Assembly: GCA_938040055.1 (NCBI GenBank) | Contig: CALHWY010000012.1 | Coordinates: 186,001-250,000 of the forward strand | Origin: an uncultured Endomicrobiia bacterium | GTDB taxonomy: Bacteria > Elusimicrobiota > Endomicrobiia > Endomicrobiales > Endomicrobiaceae | Direction: 5' to 3' | DNA: 64,000 nt | In this document: positions 26,145-34,161 of the stretch, piece after piece | Layout of the letters: each line of letters opens with the position of its first letter | Position numbering within the stretch: position 1 is the first letter of the stretch | Position numbers and translations under genes: made by a program | The notes under the pieces: model-generated | Told to the model about the DNA's origin: nothing | The model's database searches: none | What the model saw: only the letters and a program-made list of their open reading frames with translations

Positions 26145-26567
26145 TCAGCTTTTAGTGAATGTTATTTTTTTTGCGGAAGACTCAATCCCGCCATAAGCCG
26201 CTTTTACGGATATTTTTTCTCCCGCCTGATATCTTGCAAATTTCGTATTAATCGTCATTCTTCTGTGATCTGGAAACTGTAAAATTTTCGGATCGGATGA
26301 AACATTTTCAGTGCCCCAATAAACGGAAATATCGTTCAATTCTTTCCCGGAAGTGTCTTTAACAACAGCGCGGAAAGATATTATGCCGTCATAATAAGCG
26401 TCTCCGGCCAATGCTGTCAAATCAACAGTTCCGCTTCCATCATCGGGATCCTGAATTACTTCTATAGTGCCCTTAAATTTATAAGAACGCTTATCATCGG
26501 TATCACAAGCGGTTAAAAACACGGCTCCTAAAGCAAATAACGATGCCAAAAAAAAGATTTTTTTCAT
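26145..26567 (-). CDS. Putative lipoprotein
   Basis: A 140-residue exported protein. The signal peptide MKKIFFLASLFALGAVFLTAC ends in a lipobox (LTAC), so the cysteine is lipidated. The mature part is Ig-like in composition, with short beta strands (IISFRAVVKDTSGKELNDISVYWGT, ISVKAAYGGIESSAKKITF) as in Big/invasin-type domains. ATG 26567 lies ten bases after GAGGG; an ATG three codons upstream is too close to the RBS. No family recognised. Confidence 0.7.
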   Translation of the reverse strand: MKKIFFLASLFALGAVFLTACDTDDKRSYKFKGTIEVIQDPDDGSGTVDLTALAGDAYYDGIISFRAVVKDTSGKELNDISVYWGTENVSSDPKILQFPDHRRMTINTKFARYQAGEKISVKAAYGGIESSAKKITFTKS

Positions 26568-27127
26568 AAATTTCATACCCTCTTTTAAAATTTATATTCT
26601 ATAAAACCTTGGATTATTCTACATTTTTAGCGCATAAAAGTAAAATAAAACCGGAAAGGGGAAAATAATACCGGATTTATTTATGTTTATTTCAGGCATA
26701 TAAAATCTTTCAAATATCAAAACCGGCATAATTCATACACAATAATTCCCGCAATTTTACTTTTCAATAAATCTTAAATCCGCGGCGGCATTTTACGCGG
26801 CTTTCCGTAAATTAAACCGACTAAAACAAAAAACCGTACGGTCAAATTCCGCGTTAACCGACCGTATTATCTTACCGGATTTCAGTCCAGCATGACTTCG
26901 CCGGATAAAAAATAAACCGGAAAAATTTCCGCCCGCCAATGCCGGATAAAAAAATTTGTATTAAAAAAATAAAAAATTTTATAACACGTGAAAAAAATGT
27001 GAGTGATATATTATAACACTTACATTAACATATTATGTCAATGTAATTTTTACATATTTATAAGCATAAATTTTAATTAAGATAATAAAAAACTTTAATG
27101 TTAATAAACACAGAAGACCTCTATCGT

Positions 27128-27155
27128 ACTTAACATAATATGTGTTATCGGATAC
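27128..27155. other. dif: Putative chromosome dimer resolution site (XerCD dif)
   Basis: One arm reads ACTTAACATAA (reverse complement TTATGTTAAGT), nine of eleven identical to the E. coli XerD-binding arm TTATGTTAAAT. A 6-base centre TATGTG and a second arm TTATCGGATAC follow. The second arm keeps the inner TTAT of the XerC arm and diverges outside, as is usual. The 28-bp size, the intergenic AT-rich setting and the convergence of gene orientation at 25.4-26.1 kb all fit a terminus. Recognised by eye from known dif sites; not verified by search. Confidence 0.65.
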
Positions 27156-27302
27156 TTTTTTCATGAGTTTTTACGGAATTGTTCAAGCGAAAATTTTTAG
27201 AAATTCAAAAAACAGGGTCCTTTCAAGGTATGTTTTAAGATATGTTTTTCGGTATTAAACAAATCCTGACTTTTTTTATTTTTAGGATTCAATTTTTTTC
27301 TG

Positions 27303-27343
27303 AAAATAAAAAATCGGCAAATTGATTTTTTCAAAATGCCGAT
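27303..27343 (-). terminator. Terminator of thiME
   Basis: ATCGGCA at 27313-27319 pairs with TGCCGAT at 27337-27343. On the minus strand the stem is followed by an A/T-rich tract with a TTTTT run (27303-27312 complement), placed 30 bases past the thiE stop. Confidence 0.7.
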
Positions 27344-27370
27344 GATTTTATTTAATTAAATTTTAACGTA

Positions 27371-28078
27371 TCAGGATTTATGCCATAAAGATGCCAATGA
27401 TTTTGTGGTTTCCAGCGGATTATCAGAGCCGGCAATTTCGCTTACGACAAAAAATCCGTCCGCTCCGGCAGCTTTTAAAGCGGGCAAATCCTTAAGTTTT
27501 ACCCCTCCGCCCACTACCACGGGAATAGGACTGAGCGATTTTAATATCCTGAAATCCTCAAAAGTGCGTTCAATAACAATACCGTCAACAAGCCCGCAGT
27601 CCGGTTTGGTAGGAGTGGCGCGCAAAGGTCCGGCTCCGAAATAGTCAACGATTCCGGGTTTGAAGTTTTTTATATATTCGAATAAGTCTTTTGATCTTGC
27701 GGAAAGTCCTATTATGGCATTTTCTCCCAGCATTTGCCTGACCGATGCGGCAGGAATATCGCTTTGTCCGATATGAACGCCGTCAACTTTTATGCCTTCA
27801 AGCCTTAATGCAAGAGCAATGTCAACCCTGTCATCAATAACAAGCGCGATTTTGTTTTCTTTCCCGGCTTTTTTAATTTCTTCGGCGGCGATCTGCCCGC
27901 AATCCATAATTTCTCTTGAAGACGCGGTTTTAGAGCGCACCTGAAGAAAAGTTATCCCGCCTTCCACAGCCTGCCTTATTACATCCCTGAAATTTTTTGT
28001 GCCCACATTTTCAGGCCCTACAACAAAATATACTGATAAATCAAAAGTTTTTCTTAAATGATCATACTGTTTTTGCAC
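27371..28078 (-). CDS. thiE: Thiamine-phosphate synthase
   Basis: A 235-residue TIM-barrel enzyme that joins HMP pyrophosphate and hydroxyethylthiazole phosphate to make thiamine phosphate. Visible motifs: FLQVRSKTASSRE (pyrophosphate-binding), LVIDDRVDIAL, GVHIGQSDIP, IIGLSARS, DYFGAGPLRATPTKPD and PVVVGGGV. It starts with GTG, preceded by GGAGG inside the end of thiM. With thiM it forms a salvage operon; no thiC, thiG or thiD is present here, so the pyrimidine must come from elsewhere. Confidence 0.95.
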   Translation of the reverse strand: MQKQYDHLRKTFDLSVYFVVGPENVGTKNFRDVIRQAVEGGITFLQVRSKTASSREIMDCGQIAAEEIKKAGKENKIALVIDDRVDIALALRLEGIKVDGVHIGQSDIPAASVRQMLGENAIIGLSARSKDLFEYIKNFKPGIVDYFGAGPLRATPTKPDCGLVDGIVIERTFEDFRILKSLSPIPVVVGGGVKLKDLPALKAAGADGFFVVSEIAGSDNPLETTKSLASLWHKS

Positions 28079-28081
28079 TTA

Positions 28082-28906
28082 TCAGGCCTCCATGAAATGT
28101 TTTTGGGCATACTTTGTTATCACTTCTGAATCAAGCAGGCTGAGATTGTCAATAAAGGAATTTCTGAATGAAGCCGTGCCTTTAGAGCGCTCTGCATTTT
28201 CCGAAGCCCATTTATAAGCAAGCGAGCCTGCCAGAGCGGCCGTCAGACTGTCGGTTACCGCAGCAAAACCCGCCATTACCCCGCCCAAAGAACAGCCGGC
28301 GCCCGTAATTCTTTTAAGCATTTCACAACCGCCGGTTATATTATATGCTTTATTATTTTCGACTATCAGATCAACTTCTCCCGAAACCGCCACGGTGCCT
28401 CCCGTATACCCGGCAAGAGCCTTAGCCGGCCCGAAAGCTTCCTGCACTGTATCGCAGGCGTCCACACCTTCAGCTTTTCCTTTGCCGAAGCCTTCAAGCC
28501 CCCAGAGATTTGCCAGAGTTATTATCTCCGAAGCATTGCCTCTTATTATTGAAGGAAGATAGTTTTTAAGTTCGCGTATAACGGCATTTCTCGTTTCGCC
28601 CAGTCCTGCCGCGACAGGATCAAGTACCCACGGTTTGCCGGACTGGACGGCGGCTTTCGCCGCTTCCGGAAGCGCCTGCGCCGCGACAGGCTCCAAAGTT
28701 CCGAGATTAATATAAATCGCCGCGGAAACCGAAGCCAATGGCTTTGCTTCATCGGGCAGAAAACACATTGCGGCCCTTGCTCCTACCGCCAATTGCGTAT
28801 TAGCCACAAATTCAATAGTGACAAAATTTGTCCACGAACCCGCCAGAGGGCTCTTTATTCTTATGTCTTCAACGGCTTTAGCTATATCGGAAATAATTTT
28901 TCGCAT
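28082..28906 (-). CDS. thiM: Hydroxyethylthiazole kinase
   Basis: A 274-residue ribokinase-fold enzyme phosphorylating 4-methyl-5-(2-hydroxyethyl)thiazole in thiamine salvage. Landmarks are TNFVTIEFVANTQLAVGA, KPWVLDPVAAGLGETR, IIRGNASEI, GTVAVSGEVDLIVEN and the catalytic ITGAGCSLGGVMAGFAA. Position 28906 is the ATG, preceded by GGAGAG, which also ends the riboswitch. It is first in the thiME operon and appears controlled by thiamine pyrophosphate. Confidence 0.95.
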   Translation of the reverse strand: MRKIISDIAKAVEDIRIKSPLAGSWTNFVTIEFVANTQLAVGARAAMCFLPDEAKPLASVSAAIYINLGTLEPVAAQALPEAAKAAVQSGKPWVLDPVAAGLGETRNAVIRELKNYLPSIIRGNASEIITLANLWGLEGFGKGKAEGVDACDTVQEAFGPAKALAGYTGGTVAVSGEVDLIVENNKAYNITGGCEMLKRITGAGCSLGGVMAGFAAVTDSLTAALAGSLAYKWASENAERSKGTASFRNSFIDNLSLLDSEVITKYAQKHFMEA

Positions 28907-28916
28907 ATTTTTGTTT

Positions 28917-29062
28917 GCTCTCCTTTCGCCGGCATTATCCGGAGCAAGTTCACTCCTGTGAGGATTTCAGGACATTAAAATCGCTCAGTCCTACGGCTTT
29001 TAGCGCAGCTTCTCGGCACTGTCTTTGTCTTTTAGTTTTTTGCCGGACTTAAATCCCCGGAC
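28917..29062 (-). ncRNA. TPP riboswitch (THI element)
   Basis: On the minus strand directly before thiM, GAACTTGCTCCGGATAATG and CCGGCGAAAGGAGA match the conserved 3' half of the thiamine pyrophosphate aptamer (consensus GAACCUGAUCUGGAUAAUG then CCAGCGUAGGGA). GGGGATTT at 29051-29058 can pair with AAATCCTC (28949-28956) as helix P2. CTGA next to the 3' strand fits the CUGAGA joint, leaving an unusually long P3 of about 85 bases. The 3' end includes the GGAG of thiM, which suggests translational control. Confidence 0.8.
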
Positions 29063-29173
29063 GTCTCTTATTCCGGATTTATTTCCCGAAACCCGGTTTT
29101 CCGGAGAAATTCGCTCCCGGACAATACGGCGGACTTGACGTCTGCGGGCACCCGCGGCACTTTTTCAGGGCTT

Positions 29174-30442
29174 TTATTTTTTTTCTTCTTTTTTTATTCT
29201 TTGTCCGGCTATATTCTTTTTCGAATAGCTTACTTTTATCGTTTCAGTGGGCAGTCCCATATTATTGAGAAGGTCAAGATAAGGATCCGGATCAAGCTCT
29301 TCGACATTTACCATGCATTTCACGTCCCATTTCCCGTTTGCTATAAGAATGGCCGCCGCGACCGCCGGAACTCCGGCGGTATAGCTTATTGCCTGCGATT
29401 GCACTTCTTCATAACAGGCTTTGTGATCGCTGACATTATAAATAAAAAGTTCTTTTCTGCGTCCGTCTTTGGTGCCGGTTATAAGGTTTCCTATACAGGT
29501 TTTTCCCGTATAATCGGGCGCGAGAGTCTTAGGGTCGGGCAGACAGGCTTTTACCACTTTTAAAGGGATGACTTCAAGTCCTTCGGAAGTTTTAACGGGC
29601 TGTTCCGACAAAAGCCCGGTATTTTTAAGCACCGTAAAACAGTTTATGTAATGATCGCTGAACCCCATCCAAAACCTTATGGAATTGGCGTCTATATTTT
29701 TTGAAAGAGAGTGCAGTTCGTCATGTCCGGTAAGATATACGGTCTGTCTGCCGACAACGGGAAAATCATAAACCATCTTTTCTTCATGAACGTCTTTTGA
29801 AACCCATTTCCTGTCTATCCATGTCCAGACTTTCACAAACTCCCTGAAATTGATTTCAGGATCGAAATTCGTGGCAAAATACTTGCCGTGACTTCCGGCG
29901 TTGACATCCATTATATCAATAGTATCTATAGTGTCGAAAAAATGCTTTTTCGCATAAGCCGCATAAGCGTTTACGACCCCCGGATCAAATCCCGAGCCCA
30001 AAACAGCCGTTATGCCGTTTGCTTTACAGCGGTCTTTGCGCTTCCATTCGTAATTTCCGTACCACGGAGGATTTTCGCAGACTTTTGACGGGTCTTCATG
30101 AATGGCCGTGTCTATGTAAGCCGAGCCCGTTTCTATACAGGCTTCAAGAATGGACATATTGCAGAAAGCCGAAGCCAGATTGACGACTATGGAAATATCT
30201 TTATCCTTGATAATCTTTTTCATTTCTTCGATATTTAAAGCGTCGCATGTCATGGCTTTTATGGTTTTGGAAGGTATCTTATAGTTATTTTTTCTTTCTA
30301 TGCTTTTTAGAACGGCTTCGCATGCTTCAATCGATCTTGAAGCTATATAAATGTCACCGAACAAATCATTGTTTTGCGCAAATTTATGCGCTGCGACATG
30401 AGCTACCCCGCCGGCTCCTACGATAAGCACATTTCTTTTCAT
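29174..30442 (-). CDS. Carboxynorspermidine synthase (saccharopine dehydrogenase family)
   Basis: A 422-residue NADPH-dependent oxidoreductase. The Rossmann start is NVLIVGAGGVAHVAAHKFAQ. The body matches the Lys1-like carboxynorspermidine/carboxyspermidine dehydrogenases (NLASAFCNMSILEACIETGSAYIDTA, GSGFDPGVVNAYAAYA, MDVNAGSHGKYFATNFDPEINFREF, ISYTAGVPAVAAA). It condenses aspartate semialdehyde with a diamine. Asd, the source of that aldehyde, is encoded at 0.7 kb. ATG 30442 follows AGGAGG by 12 bases. The nspC gene lies directly upstream. Confidence 0.9.
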   Translation of the reverse strand: MKRNVLIVGAGGVAHVAAHKFAQNNDLFGDIYIASRSIEACEAVLKSIERKNNYKIPSKTIKAMTCDALNIEEMKKIIKDKDISIVVNLASAFCNMSILEACIETGSAYIDTAIHEDPSKVCENPPWYGNYEWKRKDRCKANGITAVLGSGFDPGVVNAYAAYAKKHFFDTIDTIDIMDVNAGSHGKYFATNFDPEINFREFVKVWTWIDRKWVSKDVHEEKMVYDFPVVGRQTVYLTGHDELHSLSKNIDANSIRFWMGFSDHYINCFTVLKNTGLLSEQPVKTSEGLEVIPLKVVKACLPDPKTLAPDYTGKTCIGNLITGTKDGRRKELFIYNVSDHKACYEEVQSQAISYTAGVPAVAAAILIANGKWDVKCMVNVEELDPDPYLDLLNNMGLPTETIKVSYSKKNIAGQRIKKEEKK

Positions 30443-30479
30443 TTCCTGTGTATTCCTCCTTTTTGAGCTTTTATGATTT

Positions 30480-31586
30480 TTATGATAAATTTTTCGCAAA
30501 ATCGGCATACCCGAACCGCCTTACAAGCTCGGTTTTTCCGTTAAGCCTTTTAATCGCGATTGAAGGCATTTTGACGCCGTTAAACCAGTTTTTTTTCACC
30601 ATGGTATATCCCGCGGCGTCCGAAAACCTGACTTCAGAGCCGGTTTTAAGCTTGTTTTTTATTTTATACGTCCCGAAAACATCGCCCGCAAGACAGGATC
30701 TTCCGGCAATTATATATTCGTTTTTTCCCGGTTTTGCCGCAATTTTCGCCGCAGTCCGGTATATAAGAAGATCCAGCATATGCGCTTCCGTAGAAGCGTC
30801 TACGAGCGCCGTCTCTTTTTCATTCTTTACCATATCCAAAACGGTAGTGACAAGTTCGCAGCAGCCCGTTATCGCGGCCTCTCCGGGTTCAAGATATACC
30901 CTGACGCCATATTTCCCGGCAAATTCTTTAAGTTTTTTGCAGAAAGCGTCCAAAGGATAACCTTCTTTGGTAAAATACAGTCCTCCCCCCAGACTTACCC
31001 ATTCTACTTTCTTAAGAACCTTCTCATATCCGGCGGCTATTTTGTCAAGCATAATGCTGAAAGCGCCGAAGTCGGCATTTTCGCAGTTATAATGAAACAT
31101 CACTCCGTTTATTCTGTCAAGCGCCTGAAAAACTTCTTTCTTGTCCGAAACGCCAAGCCTCGAATATTTTCTGGCCGGATCGGCCAGATCAAAATGCGAA
31201 TAGCTGATCCCGGGATTAATTCTCAAGCCCAACTGCAAACCTTTTACTTTTTTGTAAAACATATTCAGTTGGGAAAGCGAATTAAAAATTATCTTATCGG
31301 ATATTTTTTTCAGGCTTTCTATGTCTTCTTTCGAATAAGCCGCGCTGAAAGCATGGGTTTCCCCTCCGAACTTTTCATATCCCAGCCTCGCTTCGTACAA
31401 AGAACTGCTCGTAGTGCCCGCCATATATTTTCTCATCAAAGGAAAAACCGCCCAGGTCGAAAAACATTTGAGCGCCAAAACGCATTTGGCGCCGGATTTA
31501 GCGGTTACATATTCCATTTTCTTCATGTTTTTTAAAAGTTTTTTTTCATCGATCAAATAGTACGGCGTAGAGATTTTTTCTTTCAT
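30480..31586 (-). CDS. nspC: Carboxynorspermidine/carboxyspermidine decarboxylase
   Basis: A 368-residue PLP enzyme of the alanine-racemase fold that decarboxylates carboxy(nor)spermidine to make (nor)spermidine. The PLP lysine lies in VLALKCFSTWAVFPLM; TSSSLYEARLG, FHYNCENADF, VSLGGGLYFTKEGYP, VYLEPGEA and AGRSCLAGDVFG are family signatures. ATG 31586 follows GAAGG. The two enzymes make spermidine-type polyamines without SpeE or decarboxylated SAM. The frame is open 57 codons further upstream but that part is not conserved. Confidence 0.93.
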   Translation of the reverse strand: MKEKISTPYYLIDEKKLLKNMKKMEYVTAKSGAKCVLALKCFSTWAVFPLMRKYMAGTTSSSLYEARLGYEKFGGETHAFSAAYSKEDIESLKKISDKIIFNSLSQLNMFYKKVKGLQLGLRINPGISYSHFDLADPARKYSRLGVSDKKEVFQALDRINGVMFHYNCENADFGAFSIMLDKIAAGYEKVLKKVEWVSLGGGLYFTKEGYPLDAFCKKLKEFAGKYGVRVYLEPGEAAITGCCELVTTVLDMVKNEKETALVDASTEAHMLDLLIYRTAAKIAAKPGKNEYIIAGRSCLAGDVFGTYKIKNKLKTGSEVRFSDAAGYTMVKKNWFNGVKMPSIAIKRLNGKTELVRRFGYADFAKNLS

Positions 31587-31620
31587 AAAATTGCGCTTCC
31601 TTCGCTCCGAATTTGAAAAA

Positions 31621-31908
31621 TCATATTCTCTCAAGCGCTTCGGGAACGGACATTCCTTCCGATAGTCCCGCTTTTCTGGCCGCGCTGGTAACCGAAACGA
31701 TTTTTGTTTTAAGCATATCTTCCACCGTTTTAATGCCTGTCGCCACGGCGGCGACATTACCCTGTTTTTCAGCGGTTTCCATGTTCAGATAACCGCACAT
31801 AATAAATCCTTTCGTTCCCATTATGAAAACAAGAGAACTCCCGGGAAAAATCTCTCCTTCAAAAGCTTTGTAAGTTCTGCCGTTGACCGCGATTCCTTTT
31901 ATCTGCAT
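31621..31908 (-). CDS. DUF1805 family protein
   Basis: A 95-residue protein. FIMGTKGFIMCGYLNMETAEKQGNVAAVATGIKTVEDML and the ending AARKAGLSEGMSVPEALERI match DUF1805, a small family common in archaea and some bacteria with no established function. A conserved cysteine sits in IMCGYLN. It lies 34 bases upstream of nspC in the same direction and so is probably co-transcribed with the polyamine genes. Confidence 0.8.
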   Translation of the reverse strand: MQIKGIAVNGRTYKAFEGEIFPGSSLVFIMGTKGFIMCGYLNMETAEKQGNVAAVATGIKTVEDMLKTKIVSVTSAARKAGLSEGMSVPEALERI

Positions 31909-31979
31909 AATACATTCTCTCCGGCGCCGGACGCCTTTTAATCCGTCAAAAACCGGGCAAAATCGTGATGCGGTAAAAT

Positions 31980-34160
31980 TTATATCGTCCAGCTTAAAAA
32001 ATTAAAATCTTCGGAAGGTTTTGAAAATACGATATAAGACTGATACGGCCATCTTTCGATCTCCATATTGTTTTTGTCTACGCTTACGGCGAATTCGATA
32101 TTTTCATAATCAGGCGGAAAATCCAGCCGTTCAAAAGGTATCATCGCCTCAATGACTTTGCCGAATGCGGCGTTTTCGGCCGGCAATGATTTTTCCCCTT
32201 CTCCGGCGTTTAAAACAAAACGCGACGGTTTTCCTTCACGGTCAAAATTAAGCGAGACTTTGCATTTGACCGGAGACAAAAAGATGATATGGAATGTAAG
32301 ATCTTCAAGGGATTTAAGCGAAATGTCTTTCCCCAAATCGAAACGCACATAAAAGCTGCGCATATTAAAACCGTAATAAAAACCGTTCAAAGCCGTCGAC
32401 ACCTGATGCATAGAGCCGCCGGAATGGCCCACTTCGTAACAGCCCGCGTCTTTCCATTCGAAAAAATTAGTTACTTTGCCGTCTATTTTGGGGCTTATGA
32501 AAGCCGAAGGCTTTAAGGCATTGTGTTTTTTCGGGGCGTTTTTTATGGACTTATATAAAATATCCGGAGGCCTTTGCCCTACGCATTCGTAAACTTTTAT
32601 CAAATGCTGCCTGTATATGAAATCGAAAGTCGAATCAAGCGCCGAGGAATGATCCGGTCCGTACCACCAGTTCCAGTCCGAACCTTCGGCGGCGTATAAT
32701 GTTTCCCAAGCCTGCTTTTCTTCTTTCGAACCTTTAAAACCTGGATTTTTTTCAAGAAAATCCACAAGAAAATCCCTTGTCATGCCGAGATAGTCCCAAG
32801 AAACGTTATCTTCATTATGGCCTATCCATATGCCGAAATTTCCGTTTATCCAGGAACCGGCGGTAAGCCCGCAAAGAGTATCTTTAGGAGGAAATCTTTC
32901 CATATAATCGCTTATTCTTACCGTTTCAATAACCTGATCTTCGCTCAGCATTCCGTAAAGAGCTTCAAGGAAATTCCAGCCGTCATTGCGGTAATATTCC
33001 CAGCAGTTTTCCCCGTCCAGTATCACCGAAACGAGAGGCGCATAATAATCGTCCCCCACATAATCCGCTATGGCGCGTATTTTATTGACAAAGTCGGCGG
33101 CCGCGTCCCGGGGATTCCATTTCGAATACACAAAACCTATCGAGTCCGACAAGCCGTGATCCCTGAAAATCATATTGAGTTCTTTCCCGTTTACAACAAG
33201 CCTGTACGGCCTGAAAAGACGCCGTCTGTTACCGTTTATCTCTTTCGAACTGTTAAAAAGCACCGCTTCGTCCGATGCCATCCATTTTATAGACGAATCG
33301 GCCACTATGGAAGCCGTATCGTTTGAAACCGAGCCTTCCGAAGGCCACATTCCCGAAGGTTTGCGGCCGAAACTTTTTTCATAATAATCGACGGCATTAT
33401 TAACATGCCATGCCGCATCTTCCGGATGGGCGAATCTGTTTTTGGGAAGAATCATTGCCGGAGCGGCCTGATGCGCGGAATTAGTGTCGCAGATAAGAGG
33501 CAAAATAGGATGATAATAAGGCGTTATCGAAACTTCTATCTGTCCCCTGTCCTGGGCTTGTTTGTGTTTTTCAACGATTTTACCGCAGATTTCAAGCTGT
33601 TTTTCTATAAGACGGCGTTTTTCCTCTTCCGTAAAATCTCTTCCTTTATTGTACAGACAGGCAATAAATTCATCCGTTTTGCGCCAGTAAGGATCCATCC
33701 AGCTGAGATTGAACCATACCTGCAAATCCCTGAAATCTTCAATCTTGAAATAGCTCAGGGTTTTTCTTACTTCGGCGGCGGTAGTCTGTCTTCCGCGTTT
33801 TTCAAGAAGCTGCAAATATCTGTTATACGGAAAAATCATATTTTCCCAGTTCGCCATAAAAAAGTTCATCAGTATAAAAACTTTCTCTTCATCGCTGAGC
33901 GATGAGGCGTCTTTGAGAGTCAGATCAAGGAACTTGTCTTTCGCGTTTCCCGAAGCATATTCCTGCAATTGGACAAGCAGTGACGGAACAAGATTGAAAT
34001 TCGCTTTGACTTTTGGGTAATTGTCAAGCACTGCGACCATATCATAATAATCTTTCGCGGCATGAAGCCTTACCCACGGCAGTTCATAACTGCCCGTGGA
34101 AGGATTCTTATACATAGGCTGGTGCTGATGCCATAAAAAAGCCAGATAGATTTTTTTCAT
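31980..34160 (-). CDS. Glycoside hydrolase family 57 protein
   Basis: A 726-residue enzyme of the GH57 alpha-amylase/alpha-glucanotransferase group. The family start motif is FLWHQHQP. Conserved region 3 is MWPSEGSVS, with the probable nucleophile Glu, and region 4 is VSVILDGENCWEYY, with the probable acid Asp. Residues 560 onward form a beta-rich C-terminal domain as in DUF1925/DUF3536-like tails. There is no signal peptide, so it acts on intracellular glucan such as glycogen. It starts one base after the stop of the barrel gene upstream and probably shares its transcript. Confidence 0.9.
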   Translation of the reverse strand: MKKIYLAFLWHQHQPMYKNPSTGSYELPWVRLHAAKDYYDMVAVLDNYPKVKANFNLVPSLLVQLQEYASGNAKDKFLDLTLKDASSLSDEEKVFILMNFFMANWENMIFPYNRYLQLLEKRGRQTTAAEVRKTLSYFKIEDFRDLQVWFNLSWMDPYWRKTDEFIACLYNKGRDFTEEEKRRLIEKQLEICGKIVEKHKQAQDRGQIEVSITPYYHPILPLICDTNSAHQAAPAMILPKNRFAHPEDAAWHVNNAVDYYEKSFGRKPSGMWPSEGSVSNDTASIVADSSIKWMASDEAVLFNSSKEINGNRRRLFRPYRLVVNGKELNMIFRDHGLSDSIGFVYSKWNPRDAAADFVNKIRAIADYVGDDYYAPLVSVILDGENCWEYYRNDGWNFLEALYGMLSEDQVIETVRISDYMERFPPKDTLCGLTAGSWINGNFGIWIGHNEDNVSWDYLGMTRDFLVDFLEKNPGFKGSKEEKQAWETLYAAEGSDWNWWYGPDHSSALDSTFDFIYRQHLIKVYECVGQRPPDILYKSIKNAPKKHNALKPSAFISPKIDGKVTNFFEWKDAGCYEVGHSGGSMHQVSTALNGFYYGFNMRSFYVRFDLGKDISLKSLEDLTFHIIFLSPVKCKVSLNFDREGKPSRFVLNAGEGEKSLPAENAAFGKVIEAMIPFERLDFPPDYENIEFAVSVDKNNMEIERWPYQSYIVFSKPSEDFNFLSWTI

Positions 34161-34161
34161 T

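Larger units (their letters stand above)
26568..27370. other. AT-rich gene-free stretch of the inferred terminus
   Basis: About 800 bases. From 26930 to 27360 the sequence turns strongly AT-rich, unlike the other gaps. It holds a 27-bp imperfect palindrome at 27020-27046 (TTACATT and AATGTAA as ends), a TATAACAC motif at about 26980 and 27012, the dif-like site at 27128-27155, and the thiE terminator at its right end. No gene found. Confidence 0.6.

Noticed and set aside
25733..26282. Plus-strand frames in the gap after rlmN
   Set aside because: No RBS, unusual composition and partial overlap with the lipoprotein gene on the other strand.
28992..29010. TGAG within AGGACTGAG upstream of thiM as the conserved riboswitch joint
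   Set aside because: It lies inside a local AGGAC/GTCCT hairpin; the CTGA next to the AAATCCTC strand fits the aptamer better.
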